Below, one piece after another: positions 19,916 to 28,348 of a stretch of 53,185 nt of DNA (within the stretch, counting starts at the first letter, position 1; every line of letters starts with the position of its first letter). Under the pieces are notes generated by a model. That model worked only from the letters and a program-made list of their open reading frames with translations. It made no database searches and had not been told where the DNA came from. This DNA comes from an uncultured Halomicronema sp. (lineage in GTDB: Bacteria; Cyanobacteriota; Cyanobacteriia; Phormidesmidales; Phormidesmidaceae): positions 1 to 53,185 of the forward strand of contig CALCCA010000147.1 of assembly GCA_937899725.1 (NCBI GenBank), read 5' to 3'. A program made the translations under genes and the position numbers.

Positions 19916-20401
19916 ATGTCCACTGCTGACCTCACCTTCTTTCAGTTCGAAGCTGACTTTGTACAGTCCCTCCGGTGCATTCCGATGCAGGTGCGCTATA
20001 AGCTCGATACCTGTGGCGTCAAGCTCAAGCTAGAACACTGGCACAAATTTTCTGCCGCCGATCGCGAGCGGATCGTCACTCATCCCTGTCAAACCGCAAC
20101 GGAAATCACCGCGTACTACGACAGCCTGCAGGCATTAGTCACGGAGTACATGGGTGGCCCCGCTAAAGATTTGCCGATCGATGCTCAGCCCCCCTGGCAG
20201 CAACTCGATCAAATACCAGCTGATGTGGCGGCACAAGCCGCGCAGTTTGATACGGCGATCGCTCTCGACCAGTGGTCTGCTCTATCGCCCTTACAGCGTT
20301 TTGCTCTGTGCAAGCTCAGCCGCCCCGGCCACGAAAACCGCAACTTTTTACCCGCGCTCTATGAATTCGGCCTGAAGTTTGCCGAGACCGCCGCCGTCTA
20401 A
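19916..20401 (+). CDS. narM: Nitrate reductase-associated protein NarM
   Basis: NarM is a small cyanobacterial protein needed for nitrate reductase activity in Synechococcus, apparently for NarB maturation or stability (family knowledge). The protein has 161 residues, the length I recall for NarM. It opens FFQFEADFVQSLRCIPMQVR, broken at 20 residues, and carries KLKLEHWHKFSAADRE near residue 40 and LCKLSRPGHENRNF near residue 140. I chose the ATG at 19916 because the upstream part of the open frame is low-complexity. Its place after narB matches the known association. Confidence 0.9.
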   Translation: MSTADLTFFQFEADFVQSLRCIPMQVRYKLDTCGVKLKLEHWHKFSAADRERIVTHPCQTATEITAYYDSLQALVTEYMGGPAKDLPIDAQPPWQQLDQIPADVAAQAAQFDTAIALDQWSALSPLQRFALCKLSRPGHENRNFLPALYEFGLKFAETAAV

Positions 20402-20402
20402 A

Positions 20403-20906
20403 TCACGGGCAGTCCGCATCAGCTTTTTTGCTGATCATGAGCTTCTCCATCAAATATCGCTCGAAGGTCACACCGTGGCGTTCGACAACTTCTGTCGCGT
20501 AGAGATGGAAGCCAAACTTAGTAAACAGTCCCACGCTAAATTTGCTGGCTTCGCAGTAAAGGCGAGGGAGGCGATCGCGCTGAGCATGATCTAAGATTTG
20601 CGCCATCAAGATCGAACCAATACCCTGGCCTAGATAGCTGTGGTGAACATAGGTAGAGGCGACATATCCGTCTGAGCCAATGCCCGCAAATCCCAAAATG
20701 TTGGACTCATTGACCGCCAGATAGGTCGTGATGCCGAGGATAAATTGCTGAAAGCGATCGCGATCGTCTGCCGTTGCTGCCCAAGCTGCGGTCTGCTGTG
20801 CGGTGTAATACTGTGGGCCGTGCTGTAATACCGTGGCTTTAAACAGCGTTGCCAACTGCGGCACATCCGTCGGCTCAGCGATACGAATGCTGACTGATGG
20901 AGTCAC
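20403..20906 (-). CDS. GNAT-family N-acetyltransferase
   Basis: A 167-residue protein with the acetyl-CoA binding motif YLGQGIGSILMAQI near residue 93 (Q-x-x-G-x-G/A), preceded by STYVHHS and followed by YCEASKFSVGLFTKFGF near residue 118. This is the GNAT fold that transfers an acetyl group to an amine. The substrate cannot be told from the sequence. The start is a GTG at 20906. It is convergent with narM, with the two stop codons almost touching (one base between), so transcripts may overlap. Confidence 0.88.
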   Translation of the reverse strand: MTPSVSIRIAEPTDVPQLATLFKATVLQHGPQYYTAQQTAAWAATADDRDRFQQFILGITTYLAVNESNILGFAGIGSDGYVASTYVHHSYLGQGIGSILMAQILDHAQRDRLPRLYCEASKFSVGLFTKFGFHLYATEVVERHGVTFERYLMEKLMISKKADADCP

Positions 20907-21013
20907 TTGACTTTACTCCTCGATAGGTCAATGCTGTCGCCGTTCAAAGCCCTTCGTCGAATGTGTGTGGCCTCTCCTGTCAACCCTGGCGAATGCGTGC
21001 ATTGCGGTATCGG

Positions 21014-21556
21014 TTACTTGCTTTTGCAGGGTGCCGATTTCAGCCTAGCTTTCAACTTCGACAAATCGCCGATCGCCTCTAAGATGTCGTCGCTAATATC
21101 CTGAGCCCATAGATCCATCGAATCTTCCAATACGGCAATAAACGTGGCGAATTTTGCCAAGAGTTCAGTCTTTTGGTCAGGCAAATCAGTTTTGCCGTTA
21201 GTGTAACTGCCGATAGCCGCATCACTGTACAACAGTGCTGAGTTAGCCGTCGGTCCATCGTCTTGCGGGTCAGATAGCATTGGGTTCCAACCCTGCACTG
21301 AGTCATCACCGTATGACAGCACTGACTCAGTGCCGTCGTCGCTATGGGATTGACCTAAAGCTTCATGGTGCCAACGGCTTGGTCGCCCCAACAGCTCCGG
21401 GTCAGTAGAACCCTGATCAACGCGACGATTCAGCCCCTCCTTAAAGTAGCGCGAGGCTAACGCGGTCATCGAGACGTCTTCTTCTGAAGCTTTTGTCTTC
21501 AGATCATCGGCAAGGGCATCGGGCAATCGAAAACTTAGCAACCTTTTACTGCTCAT
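21014..21556 (-). CDS. Ribbon-helix-helix-like protein with acidic tail
   Basis: A 180-residue protein. The first 45 residues (KRLLSFRLPDALADDLK, then a helix EEDVSMTALASRYFKEGL) fit a ribbon-helix-helix DNA-binding domain of the CopG/Arc type. A low-complexity polar middle follows (many Ser, Asp, Gly), then a helical C-terminus. Antitoxins and plasmid regulators often have this N-terminal domain, but no toxin-like partner is beside it. I start at ATG 21556 since the six residues before it carry no similarity. DNA binding is inferred. Confidence 0.65.
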   Translation of the reverse strand: MSSKRLLSFRLPDALADDLKTKASEEDVSMTALASRYFKEGLNRRVDQGSTDPELLGRPSRWHHEALGQSHSDDGTESVLSYGDDSVQGWNPMLSDPQDDGPTANSALLYSDAAIGSYTNGKTDLPDQKTELLAKFATFIAVLEDSMDLWAQDISDDILEAIGDLSKLKARLKSAPCKSK

Positions 21557-21796
21557 TAGATGTACACAACACATCGGTCTTTAAGACTAACGCAATAGTA
21601 CATATGAATCACGCTCAAATCAAGATATTCCTCTCATGCAGACAAATTTCGGAGCCGACTCAACCGAACAAGCTCAGCCTAGACATGAAAAAAGATTGCA
21701 GGCGTATTACAACAAGCCGGCATGATGGCTGATTCAATACAAGTGAACTATAGTATTTAAGTACTGTGTTGCTCTAGAGTCTTGTCGGAGGTCAGT

Positions 21797-22423
21797 ATGT
21801 TGGCAAGAAAAGCTCCATCACGCCGTTTTAACGCTGCTGGCAGGAAGATTTTGTATGGCTTGTTGATGTGTTTGGTCGTTAGTCAGCCGACTAGGGCTGG
21901 CTCCGGCACAGCGCAGTTGCTGTCAATTGGACATCGTTTAGATGGCTTACCCGCTAAGCCACTGTCTCATTCCTCTCAAGACCAGGTACTCCAATCTTTT
22001 GAGTTAGAGATCGAGCCCCGCCTTTTACACCACGGTCTTCAGGTCAGCTGGTTTTATCAACTTCTGGAGAGCTATGCGAGTGGGCAGCATGATGATTGGC
22101 AGCGGCTACCTGATCCGCAAAAGCTGGCGATCGCCAACACCCTACTCCATCGTTTGCTGCTGACGCTGAGTGCAGAATCGCTACAGTGCTTAGGTTGTCA
22201 GCATGAAGTGCTGCCTTTAGAGGCTCAGGTGAAGCTGGCTCAATCCCCCAACCCGACAACGCATTATGCGGCCGCCGACAATCGCTTCCAAGCAGCTTGG
22301 CCAGAACTAGGGACGGACGACACTTTAGGGACCCATTGGGATGATGTGCGATTGGCGCTGCTGGCTGACGAACTGCTCGGACGCGAGCCGACGATGGCCC
22401 TGGCCGACGCGACTGACTACTGA
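21797..22423 (+). CDS. Exported hypothetical protein
   Basis: No family is recognised. The 208-residue protein begins with a basic stretch and a hydrophobic segment (KILYGLLMCLVVSQPTRAGS), a signal peptide with a likely cleavage after the Ala in TRA. The mature part is soluble, helical and Leu-rich, with one CLGC pair near residue 130 that could form a disulphide or bind metal. The start is clear: GGAGG lies five bases before ATG 21797. It is convergent with the peptidase gene, separated by 27 bases. A periplasmic location is inferred. Confidence 0.7.
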   Translation: MLARKAPSRRFNAAGRKILYGLLMCLVVSQPTRAGSGTAQLLSIGHRLDGLPAKPLSHSSQDQVLQSFELEIEPRLLHHGLQVSWFYQLLESYASGQHDDWQRLPDPQKLAIANTLLHRLLLTLSAESLQCLGCQHEVLPLEAQVKLAQSPNPTTHYAAADNRFQAAWPELGTDDTLGTHWDDVRLALLADELLGREPTMALADATDY

Positions 22424-22450
22424 GAGCCGTCTCATGGCAATGGACGCGAA

Positions 22451-23413
22451 TCACAGGCTGGCAAAGCGATCGCTCGCGTCTACCAGGGCACTGATAATGC
22501 CCGGTTCAGTGGCTGAGTGGCCGGCATTGGGCACTACCACAAACTCTGTCTCAGGCCAGGCTTGGTGCAACTCCCAGGCGGTTTTCATTGGGCAAACGAC
22601 ATCGTAGCGACCTTGAACGATGACGCCCGGAATTGATCTCAGGCGATCGGCATGGGCAATCAGCTGGTCAGGCGTTTCGAAAAACCCACCATTCATAAAA
22701 TAGTGGCACTCGATGCGAGCGAAGGCGATGGCAAAGTCAGCTTCGCCAAAGCGATCAACCAATGCCTTATCGGGAATGAGTTTGCTGGTGCTGGCTTCCC
22801 AAATTGACCAAGCCCGAGCGGCCTCTAACTGCACTGCCGGATCTGGGTGGGTTAATCGACAGTGATAGGCCGCCAATAAGTCGTGGCGTTCTTCCGGCGG
22901 AATCGGAGCCAGATAGGTTTCCCAAGCGTCGGGAAACAAATAACTTGCCCCAGATTGATAAAACCACTGAATCTCTTCAGGGCGCAGGGTGAAGATGCCT
23001 CTGAGGATCAAGCCCCGGCACTGCTCAGGATGAGTCTGGGCATAGGCCAGCGCCAACGTGCTGCCCCAACTACCACCAAACACCACCCATTGGTCAATGC
23101 CAAAATGCTGACGGATTTTCTCGATGTCGGCAACTAGATGCCATGTCGTGTTTTCTTGTAAGTCCGCATGGGGACGACTCTGGCCGCATCCTCGCTGGTC
23201 AAACAAAATGATGTGCCACCGCTCAGGGTCAAAGAACTGCCGATAAAGGGGCGTCGTGCCGCCGCCTGGCCCGCCATGCAGGAAAACGACGGGCTGGCCG
23301 TCAGGGTTTCCTGACGCTTCAACGTATAGGGTGTGCCGTTCAGAAACTGAGAGAAAGTCCGTGTAGTATGGCGTGATGGGCGGATACAAGCCACGGACAT
23401 TCAAAGAAGTCAC
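22451..23413 (-). CDS. pip: Prolyl aminopeptidase (proline iminopeptidase)
   Basis: This enzyme removes N-terminal proline from peptides. The 320-residue alpha/beta hydrolase shows the oxyanion stretch VVFLHGGPGGGTTP near residue 45, LFDQRGCGQSRPH near residue 70, the nucleophile Ser in GGSWGSTLALAYAQ near residue 113, the acid in GRYDVVCP near residue 273, and the catalytic His in NAGHSATEPG near residue 300. Length is normal. The start is a GTG at 23413. A single gene, with no obvious operon partner. Confidence 0.93.
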   Translation of the reverse strand: MTSLNVRGLYPPITPYYTDFLSVSERHTLYVEASGNPDGQPVVFLHGGPGGGTTPLYRQFFDPERWHIILFDQRGCGQSRPHADLQENTTWHLVADIEKIRQHFGIDQWVVFGGSWGSTLALAYAQTHPEQCRGLILRGIFTLRPEEIQWFYQSGASYLFPDAWETYLAPIPPEERHDLLAAYHCRLTHPDPAVQLEAARAWSIWEASTSKLIPDKALVDRFGEADFAIAFARIECHYFMNGGFFETPDQLIAHADRLRSIPGVIVQGRYDVVCPMKTAWELHQAWPETEFVVVPNAGHSATEPGIISALVDASDRFASL

Positions 23414-23545
23414 TCAATCTAAATCCTTAGGGGCGATCGTGCTTCAAAGATTATAGTGACAGACGGGGGAATTGCTCAGAAATGCCTACGCGATCGCCTC
23501 TATCTAATTGCCTAGCAAACGGTTTACGCTCTCAAGAGCCCTTCC

Positions 23546-23662
23546 TCAGTAGGCCAGTTTGGGAGATTTGTTCACCACAACCCATTTGCCCGTAACCGGG
23601 TCTCGGTAAGTTGAGAAAGGGTTGTTCTTGAGAGGTTTCTTACACAATTTAGACATCGCCAT
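23546..23662 (-). CDS. 38-residue basic protein, conserved-looking
   Basis: The minus strand reads MAMSKLCKKPLKNNPFSTY, then RDPVTGKWVVVNKSPKLAY and a stop. AGGA lies about eight bases before the ATG at 23662; a second ATG at 23656 would give 36 residues. The block NPFSTYRDPVTGKWVVV is strongly structured for so short a frame and resembles short conserved ORFs that I recall in other cyanobacteria, although I cannot name the family. It sits 132 bases upstream of pip on the same strand. Function unknown; the basic charge could suggest nucleic acid or membrane contact. Confidence 0.65.
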   Translation of the reverse strand: MAMSKLCKKPLKNNPFSTYRDPVTGKWVVVNKSPKLAY

Positions 23663-24157
23663 AAAAAAATCCTGCGTATGGCATATTCTATCGAGTCAGC
23701 CAGGCTATCTCCGTGACCCGATCAAATGCCACAAGTGATTTTAGAAGCTGTATTTTGTGATCCAGCACACAGCCCCTATGATCCTGGCACATTTGGGTAG
23801 GCTGCAGTGCCCCATGAGGCCGTGGACGCCGATTTGGCTGCGGAGAGTTGACCCAGACCGCGTCTCGAGTGTTGACGTTTCCTGCCGCAAAACACCCTCG
23901 GGCAGGGGCAAGAGCCGGCGGCCTTGAGAAGCCAGTTAAATAACGACTGCAGCGATCGGCCGTGTTTTGACCTAACGGCGATGGGTTTTCTTTCCCGTCA
24001 TTAGAGCATGCTCCATGAACACAATTTCTCGCCGAGAAAATGCCGTCGAAACGGTGCACTACACTCATGCCTTTGGTATGGCGGCGACGCTCAGTTGCTA
24101 AATGGGTTGTTCCCTAAAAGTACTTTTCATCAGAGGGTTCTCAAGCACCAGCAGCGC
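23663..24157. other. 495 bases with nothing recognisable
   Basis: A minus-strand open frame covers much of this stretch but is rich in Cys, Arg and Pro without any pattern, and I do not accept it. No repeat or hairpin stands out. The stretch separates the 38-residue gene from the iron-import ATPase. Confidence 0.4.
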
Positions 24158-24964
24158 CTACAAAAACTGACTGATGGGGATACACAGCGGCGTTCCTGAA
24201 ACCGGGTCAGTGATGATGCGACTGTCAAGATCAAAGACCTGTTTGACCAGTGATTCAGTAATCACCTCAGCCGGAGTCCCTTGGGCCAGTACCTGCCCCT
24301 GTCGCAGAGCGATCAAATGATGGCTGTAGCGCCCCGCAATATTCAGATCGTGGAGCACCATCACAATCGTGCGATGGGCGCTTTGGTTGAGGTGATAGAG
24401 CAGATCTAACACCTCAATTTGATGGGCGACATCAAGATAGGTAGTCGGCTCATCCAACAAGAGGATATCGGTATCTTGGGCCAGGGCCATGGCGATCCAG
24501 GCGCGCTGCCGTTGCCCGCCAGAGAGGGTATCGAGGGGCCGATTGGCAAACGCTTCTAGATGGGTGGTCGCGATCGCCGCTTCCACTTTTAACTCATCTT
24601 CGCGCGACCATTGTTGCAGCCAGTTTTGGTAGGGATACCGGCCCTGTGCCACCAGTTCACGTACGGTCAAGCCTTCGGGCGCACTGGGGCTTTGCGGCAA
24701 AATGCCTAGGCGTCGGGCCAGGGTTTTGCTGGGCAGATGGGCGATCGCTTCCCCAGCCAAATACACGGTGCCGCCTTGGGGTTTCAGGAGGCGGGCGAGA
24801 CCGCGTAACAAGGTAGATTTGCCACAGCCATTCGGCCCCACAAGGGTAGTGATTCGCCCCTGCGGAATAGCCAAATCGAGCCCCTGAATGACGGTGTTGC
24901 CGTCGTAAGCCAGCGTCAGTTTACGGGTGGTCAGGGCAACTGTGGTGGCAGTATCAAGCATCAT
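24158..24964 (-). CDS. Iron/siderophore ABC transporter ATPase (FecE-like)
   Basis: The 268-residue ATPase powers import through the FecCD-type permeases encoded upstream. The Walker A loop is GPNGCGKST near residue 42, the signature is [10 protein letters not shown] near residue 147, and Walker B is [13 protein letters not shown] near residue 166. [18 protein letters not shown] near residue 202 is the switch region of siderophore-type ATPases. The opening MMLDT offers two neighbouring ATG starts. It is the last gene of the minus-strand iron operon, about 290 bases after the bacterioferritin gene, with repeat elements in between. Confidence 0.92.
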   Translation of the reverse strand: MMLDTATTVALTTRKLTLAYDGNTVIQGLDLAIPQGRITTLVGPNGCGKSTLLRGLARLLKPQGGTVYLAGEAIAHLPSKTLARRLGILPQSPSAPEGLTVRELVAQGRYPYQNWLQQWSREDELKVEAAIATTHLEAFANRPLDTLSGGQRQRAWIAMALAQDTDILLLDEPTTYLDVAHQIEVLDLLYHLNQSAHRTIVMVLHDLNIAGRYSHHLIALRQGQVLAQGTPAEVITESLVKQVFDLDSRIITDPVSGTPLCIPISQFL

Positions 24965-25097
24965 GGTGGTTTATACCAACTCGAAAAAATAGCGCTATTG
25001 ATCTAGATGGGGAGAGGTTTCAGGGTTTTAGGCTCAAGGCTCAAGCTTTCAGGCCGACCTCTGCCCCCTGACCCCTGCAGCCCCTCACTCATTCCGT

Positions 25098-25164
25098 GCG
25101 GGCGAGGTATTTTTGCCCCAATATCTTGCCTGCGATTAAAACGTGCGGATGACAATCACCCGTG
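25098..25164. repeat. Iron-operon palindromic repeat, degenerate copy 1
   Basis: The stretch GGGCGAGGTATTTTTGCCCC, then AATATCTTGCC and ATTAAAACGTGCGGA, matches copies 2 and 3 with many changes; its right arm is decayed. It stands directly beside copy 2. Confidence 0.65.
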
Positions 25165-25166
25165 CT

Positions 25167-25240
25167 GTAGAGGGGAGGCATTTTCGCCCCAATATCTCGG
25201 CTCAGACTAAAACGTGTGATTGAAAATGCCTCGCCCCTAC
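25167..25240. repeat. Iron-operon palindromic repeat, copy 2
   Basis: The arms 25167-25185 and 25222-25240 are reverse complements at 17 of 19 positions (GAGGCATTTTC against GAAAATGCCTC in the core). The centre reads CCCCAATATCTCGG, then TCAGACTAAAACGTG. It lies 16 bases downstream of the bacterioferritin stop, so the operon transcript would carry it as a hairpin. Confidence 0.85.
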
Positions 25241-25255
25241 TGATTTGCCGATCGC

Positions 25256-25690
25256 CTAGCTAAAGTCGCGCAGCATCTTTTTAATCTCCAGATTGTGGAG
25301 TTCTTCCTGACCAATTTTGGTGCGGGCATACTCCTCTAGATAAATGCTGGCGTCTTCGACCACCCCCAAAAGCTGTTTGTACATGTCTAAGGCTTTTTGT
25401 TCATGGTTGAGGCTTTCTTGCAGCAAATCGGTGACTGCATGTTGATGGGTCTCTTCGATCTGGGCGATACGCTGCTGGGGATGACCTTCTAAACCCGTGA
25501 CGATTTCCCCAGCTTCTTGAGCGTGCAGTAACGACTCGCTGGCCTGGGCCTTAAAAAAATCGACGATAGGAATTCGGTTGGGGCCGGTCACCATCAAGGA
25601 ATAGTGGGTGTAGCGCACTACGCCCGCCAACTCAAACTCCATAATCTGGTTGAGAATTTCGATAGTGCATTGAGTATCCAGGTCTTTCAT
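25256..25690 (-). CDS. Bacterioferritin-like protein
   Basis: A 144-residue four-helix ferritin, which would store iron as an oxide in a hollow shell. Helix 1 has FELAGVVRYTHYSL with the expected Glu; helix 4 has GQEELHNLE with an E-x-x-H pair. In helix 2 the text is ASESLLHAQEAGE: the His is in place but the residue three before it is Ser, and the haem-binding Met position is Leu. So haem binding is unlikely and the di-iron site may be altered. The ATG at 25690 removes an unrelated extension that would overlap the permease gene. Its place between permease and ATPase genes ties storage to uptake. Confidence 0.88.
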   Translation of the reverse strand: MKDLDTQCTIEILNQIMEFELAGVVRYTHYSLMVTGPNRIPIVDFFKAQASESLLHAQEAGEIVTGLEGHPQQRIAQIEETHQHAVTDLLQESLNHEQKALDMYKQLLGVVEDASIYLEEYARTKIGQEELHNLEIKKMLRDFS

Positions 25691-25781
25691 CGGGTTCAAA
25701 TATGGGTTTGGGGTAGTTGGCCAACCGCTAGGCGGGCCGTTAGCAAGAGCGATCACCATCACTGCCACTTGGCGCGATGAT

Positions 25782-26825
25782 CTAAGCATTACGGTACAAC
25801 AACCATAAAAAGTAAGGCGCCCCAATCACCGCAGTGACAATGCCACAGGGCAACTCAATCGGGGCAAACAGCAATCGACCGACCAGATCGGCCAGCTCGA
25901 CGATGCAGGCTCCGGTTAACGCCGCCACCGGAATCAACCCCGCGTGGGAGGGCCCCACTAGCTGTCTAGCCAAGTGTGGGGCCATCAGCCCGACAAAGCC
26001 AATGGTGCCAGCGGTGGCTACCGCTGAGCCCGACAGCGCGGCGGTGCAGAGTAACAGTAGTGAGCGGGTCCATTCCACCCGGTTGCCTAGTCCCTGAGCC
26101 AGACCATCCCCAAGGTTGAGGGTATCGAGGTCACGTGCCAGTATCAGCGCCAGAGGCAGGAATAGCAGCATCCAGGGCAACAGCGGCCAAAAATTTGCCC
26201 AACTGCGACCATAAACGCTGCCAGTCAACCAAACTAGGGCTTGACTCACGTCGTAGATATTGCCAAAGGTAATCATCAGGGTGGTACAAGCCCCCGTCAG
26301 GGCGGTGAGGCCCACACCCACCAAAATAAGTCGCACGGGTGAACTGCCTTGGTTCCACGCGAGTAGATAAATCGCGATCGCGGCCAGCAAGGCTCCCACA
26401 AAAGCCGCTAAGGGCAACCAGCCCACCGGTAACCCAGGCCACAAGACGATAAACGCGACGGCCACCAGGCTGGCCCCCGAGTTGATGCCGATGATGCCCG
26501 GCGCCGCCAGCGGATTGCGGGTGAGCCCCTGCAGAATGGTGCCAGCAGTGGCGAGCCCCATGCCGACAAGCAGCGCAATCAGAGCTCGCGGCAGGCGTAG
26601 CGTGTTGACGACAAAGGCGTAGTCTGAGGTTGTTGGCAATCCGAAGATGGTTTTGACCACCGCCCACAGCGGCACGGGATATTCGCCTCGGCTAACATTG
26701 ACGACTAAGGCCAAGCTGGCCACGCCGATTAAAATTGCGAGGACACCCGTCACCCGCTGATCAACCCGAAAAGAAATCGGGAATCGCTGTAGTCGGACGG
26801 AGCGCCAGGGTTTGGAGGGGTGCAT
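25782..26825 (-). CDS. FecCD-family iron/siderophore permease 2
   Basis: One of two paired inner-membrane permeases of an iron-chelate importer. The protein has about 347 residues and nine to ten hydrophobic helices. Family stretches include LRLPRALIALLVGMGLATAG near residue 75, [19 protein letters not shown] near residue 100 and GTIGFVGLMAPHLARQLVG near residue 275. I start at ATG 26825; the longer frame to 26876 would translate into a palindromic repeat. No clear ribosome site precedes this ATG. It follows permease 1 with about 100 bases between, holding repeat copy 3. Confidence 0.92.
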   Translation of the reverse strand: MHPSKPWRSVRLQRFPISFRVDQRVTGVLAILIGVASLALVVNVSRGEYPVPLWAVVKTIFGLPTTSDYAFVVNTLRLPRALIALLVGMGLATAGTILQGLTRNPLAAPGIIGINSGASLVAVAFIVLWPGLPVGWLPLAAFVGALLAAIAIYLLAWNQGSSPVRLILVGVGLTALTGACTTLMITFGNIYDVSQALVWLTGSVYGRSWANFWPLLPWMLLFLPLALILARDLDTLNLGDGLAQGLGNRVEWTRSLLLLCTAALSGSAVATAGTIGFVGLMAPHLARQLVGPSHAGLIPVAALTGACIVELADLVGRLLFAPIELPCGIVTAVIGAPYFLWLLYRNA

Positions 26826-26852
26826 GGGAAGAGGAGTGGCTGGGTGGATGGT

Positions 26853-26924
26853 TAGGGGCGAGGCATTTTCGTCCAAATATCTCGGTTCAGACCAAAACGT
26901 GCAGTCGAAAATGCCTCGCCCGTA
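26853..26924. repeat. Iron-operon palindromic repeat, copy 3
   Basis: Arms 26853-26871 and 26906-26924 are reverse complements at all but one position (GGCGAGGCATTTTCG core). The centre reads TCCAAATATCTCGG, then TCAGACCAAAACGTG, closely matching copy 2. It ends one base before the stop codon of permease 1. Confidence 0.88.
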
Positions 26925-27938
26925 TTAGCGTTTGATGCGTGATCTCGCCAGGTAGATAAAGAACGGGGCCCCGATCAGCGCCGTCATAATGCCGACAGGC
27001 AGTTCTTGGGGGCGAATCACGAGCCGCGCCGCGATATCAGCCACGGAGAGGAGAATGCCCCCCACCAACATGGCGTAGGGCAATATCCAGCGGTAGTCCA
27101 TGCCGACACCGATGCGGATGATATGGGGTACGACCAACCCGACAAAGCCGATCGGCCCCGCCAACGCCACGGCGCTACCCGCCAGCAGCACCACCACGAC
27201 GGCTGCGGCAATCTTGACTCCGGCAGTTTGGAGGCCCAAGCCCTGAGCCACATCTTCACCCAGAGACATGAGGGTTAACTGCCGACCCAGCGCCAGTGAC
27301 CCGGCGAGTCCCAGCGTAATGTAGGGCAGCACCGGCCACAGATCGGCTAATTCCTGACCGGCCAGCGACCCGGCTAGCCAAAAGCGGATTTCCTCTAGGG
27401 TTTGCTGACTGAGCAGCAGAACGGCCGTGGTGAGTGAGTGGAGGAGAGCGGTCAGGGCCGCCCCGGCAATGACGAGTTTGAGGGGCGTTAATCCCTGACG
27501 GCCGGTTGACCCCAGCCAATAGACGGTGACCGCCGCGATCGCCGCCCCACCAAAGGCAAACCAGACATAGTTGCGGCTATCACTGCCGAGAAATATGGCG
27601 AGCACCATCGCCAGAGAGGCCCCCACATTGATGCCTAAAATATCGGGTGCTGCCAGGGGGTTGCGAGTCAGGCCTTGAGTAATTGTCCCGGCGGCGGCGA
27701 GGGCCGCGCCGACCACGACGGCGAGCAGGGCTCGGGGGAGCCGCACCGTGCGGATGATCAGGTGTTCAGTGGAGCCATCAAACTGGAAGATTGCCTGCCA
27801 CACTGTCGTGGCATCAATGTCCGCGGCCCCGAGTAAAATCCCTAAGAGGAGAGACCCTAGCAACAAACCGCTGCCCGCCACGAGCCCCAGCCCCAACAGC
27901 AGCGGCGATCGCGCGTCACTGAGTGAACTTGACTGCAC
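26925..27938 (-). CDS. FecCD-family iron/siderophore permease 1
   Basis: The first permease of the pair: 337 residues with about nine hydrophobic helices. [19 protein letters not shown] near residue 63, [19 protein letters not shown] near residue 90 and [19 protein letters not shown] near residue 265 are typical of FecCD/BtuC. The start is a GTG at 27938, preceded by AGGAG ten bases upstream inside the end of exbD; the exbD stop is only five bases away, which supports tight co-translation. The stop lies directly at repeat copy 3. Confidence 0.93.
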   Translation of the reverse strand: MQSSSLSDARSPLLLGLGLVAGSGLLLGSLLLGILLGAADIDATTVWQAIFQFDGSTEHLIIRTVRLPRALLAVVVGAALAAAGTITQGLTRNPLAAPDILGINVGASLAMVLAIFLGSDSRNYVWFAFGGAAIAAVTVYWLGSTGRQGLTPLKLVIAGAALTALLHSLTTAVLLLSQQTLEEIRFWLAGSLAGQELADLWPVLPYITLGLAGSLALGRQLTLMSLGEDVAQGLGLQTAGVKIAAAVVVVLLAGSAVALAGPIGFVGLVVPHIIRIGVGMDYRWILPYAMLVGGILLSVADIAARLVIRPQELPVGIMTALIGAPFFIYLARSRIKR

Positions 27939-27943
27939 GGTGG

Positions 27944-28348
27944 TTACTGCTCCTGTTCCGTGGCAATGCCGAGTGCTGCCCCTTCGATCACTCGCAGCTC
28001 ATCCATCACCGCAATCACCCGCCCGTGATTCACCGCTTCGTCGGCATTGATCACGATGACCGACTCAGTTGTCGTCTCCATCAAATCGCGGACGCTAGAC
28101 TGCAGCTCGTCTAATTCAATGCTGTCTCGATTGAGGGCGATCGCGCCTGAAGCTTCCACCGTCACCGTAATCCGAGTCCGCTGTTGCACCTCGGCGCTAT
28201 CGGCTTTCGGCAGATTGACGGGTAAAGATTCCGACCGCGTGAGAAACAAACTCGAAATGATGAAAAACGTCAGGATGGCAAAGATGACGTCAATCATCGG
28301 CACGATATTCAGTTCAAACTCGTCTTCTGACTCTTCAGGAATGTACAT
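27944..28348 (-). CDS. exbD: ExbD-like energy transducer
   Basis: ExbD works with ExbB as a proton channel that energises TonB. The 134-residue protein has a short cytoplasmic start, one membrane helix reading [17 protein letters not shown] with the essential Asp in its first half, and a periplasmic domain with [14 protein letters not shown] lies four bases before ATG 28348, which overlaps the end of exbB by 14 bases, so the two are translationally coupled. The 24 residues of the longer frame carry no similarity and were dropped. Placement with permease genes and a divergent tonB argues for iron uptake rather than Tol function. Confidence 0.92.
   Translation of the reverse strand: MYIPEESEDEFELNIVPMIDVIFAILTFFIISSLFLTRSESLPVNLPKADSAEVQQRTRITVTVEASGAIALNRDSIELDELQSSVRDLMETTTESVIVINADEAVNHGRVIAVMDELRVIEGAALGIATEQEQ

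Noticed and set aside
23688-24068. 126-codon minus-strand open frame
   Set aside because: No family pattern, no ribosome site, biased composition typical of a non-coding frame.
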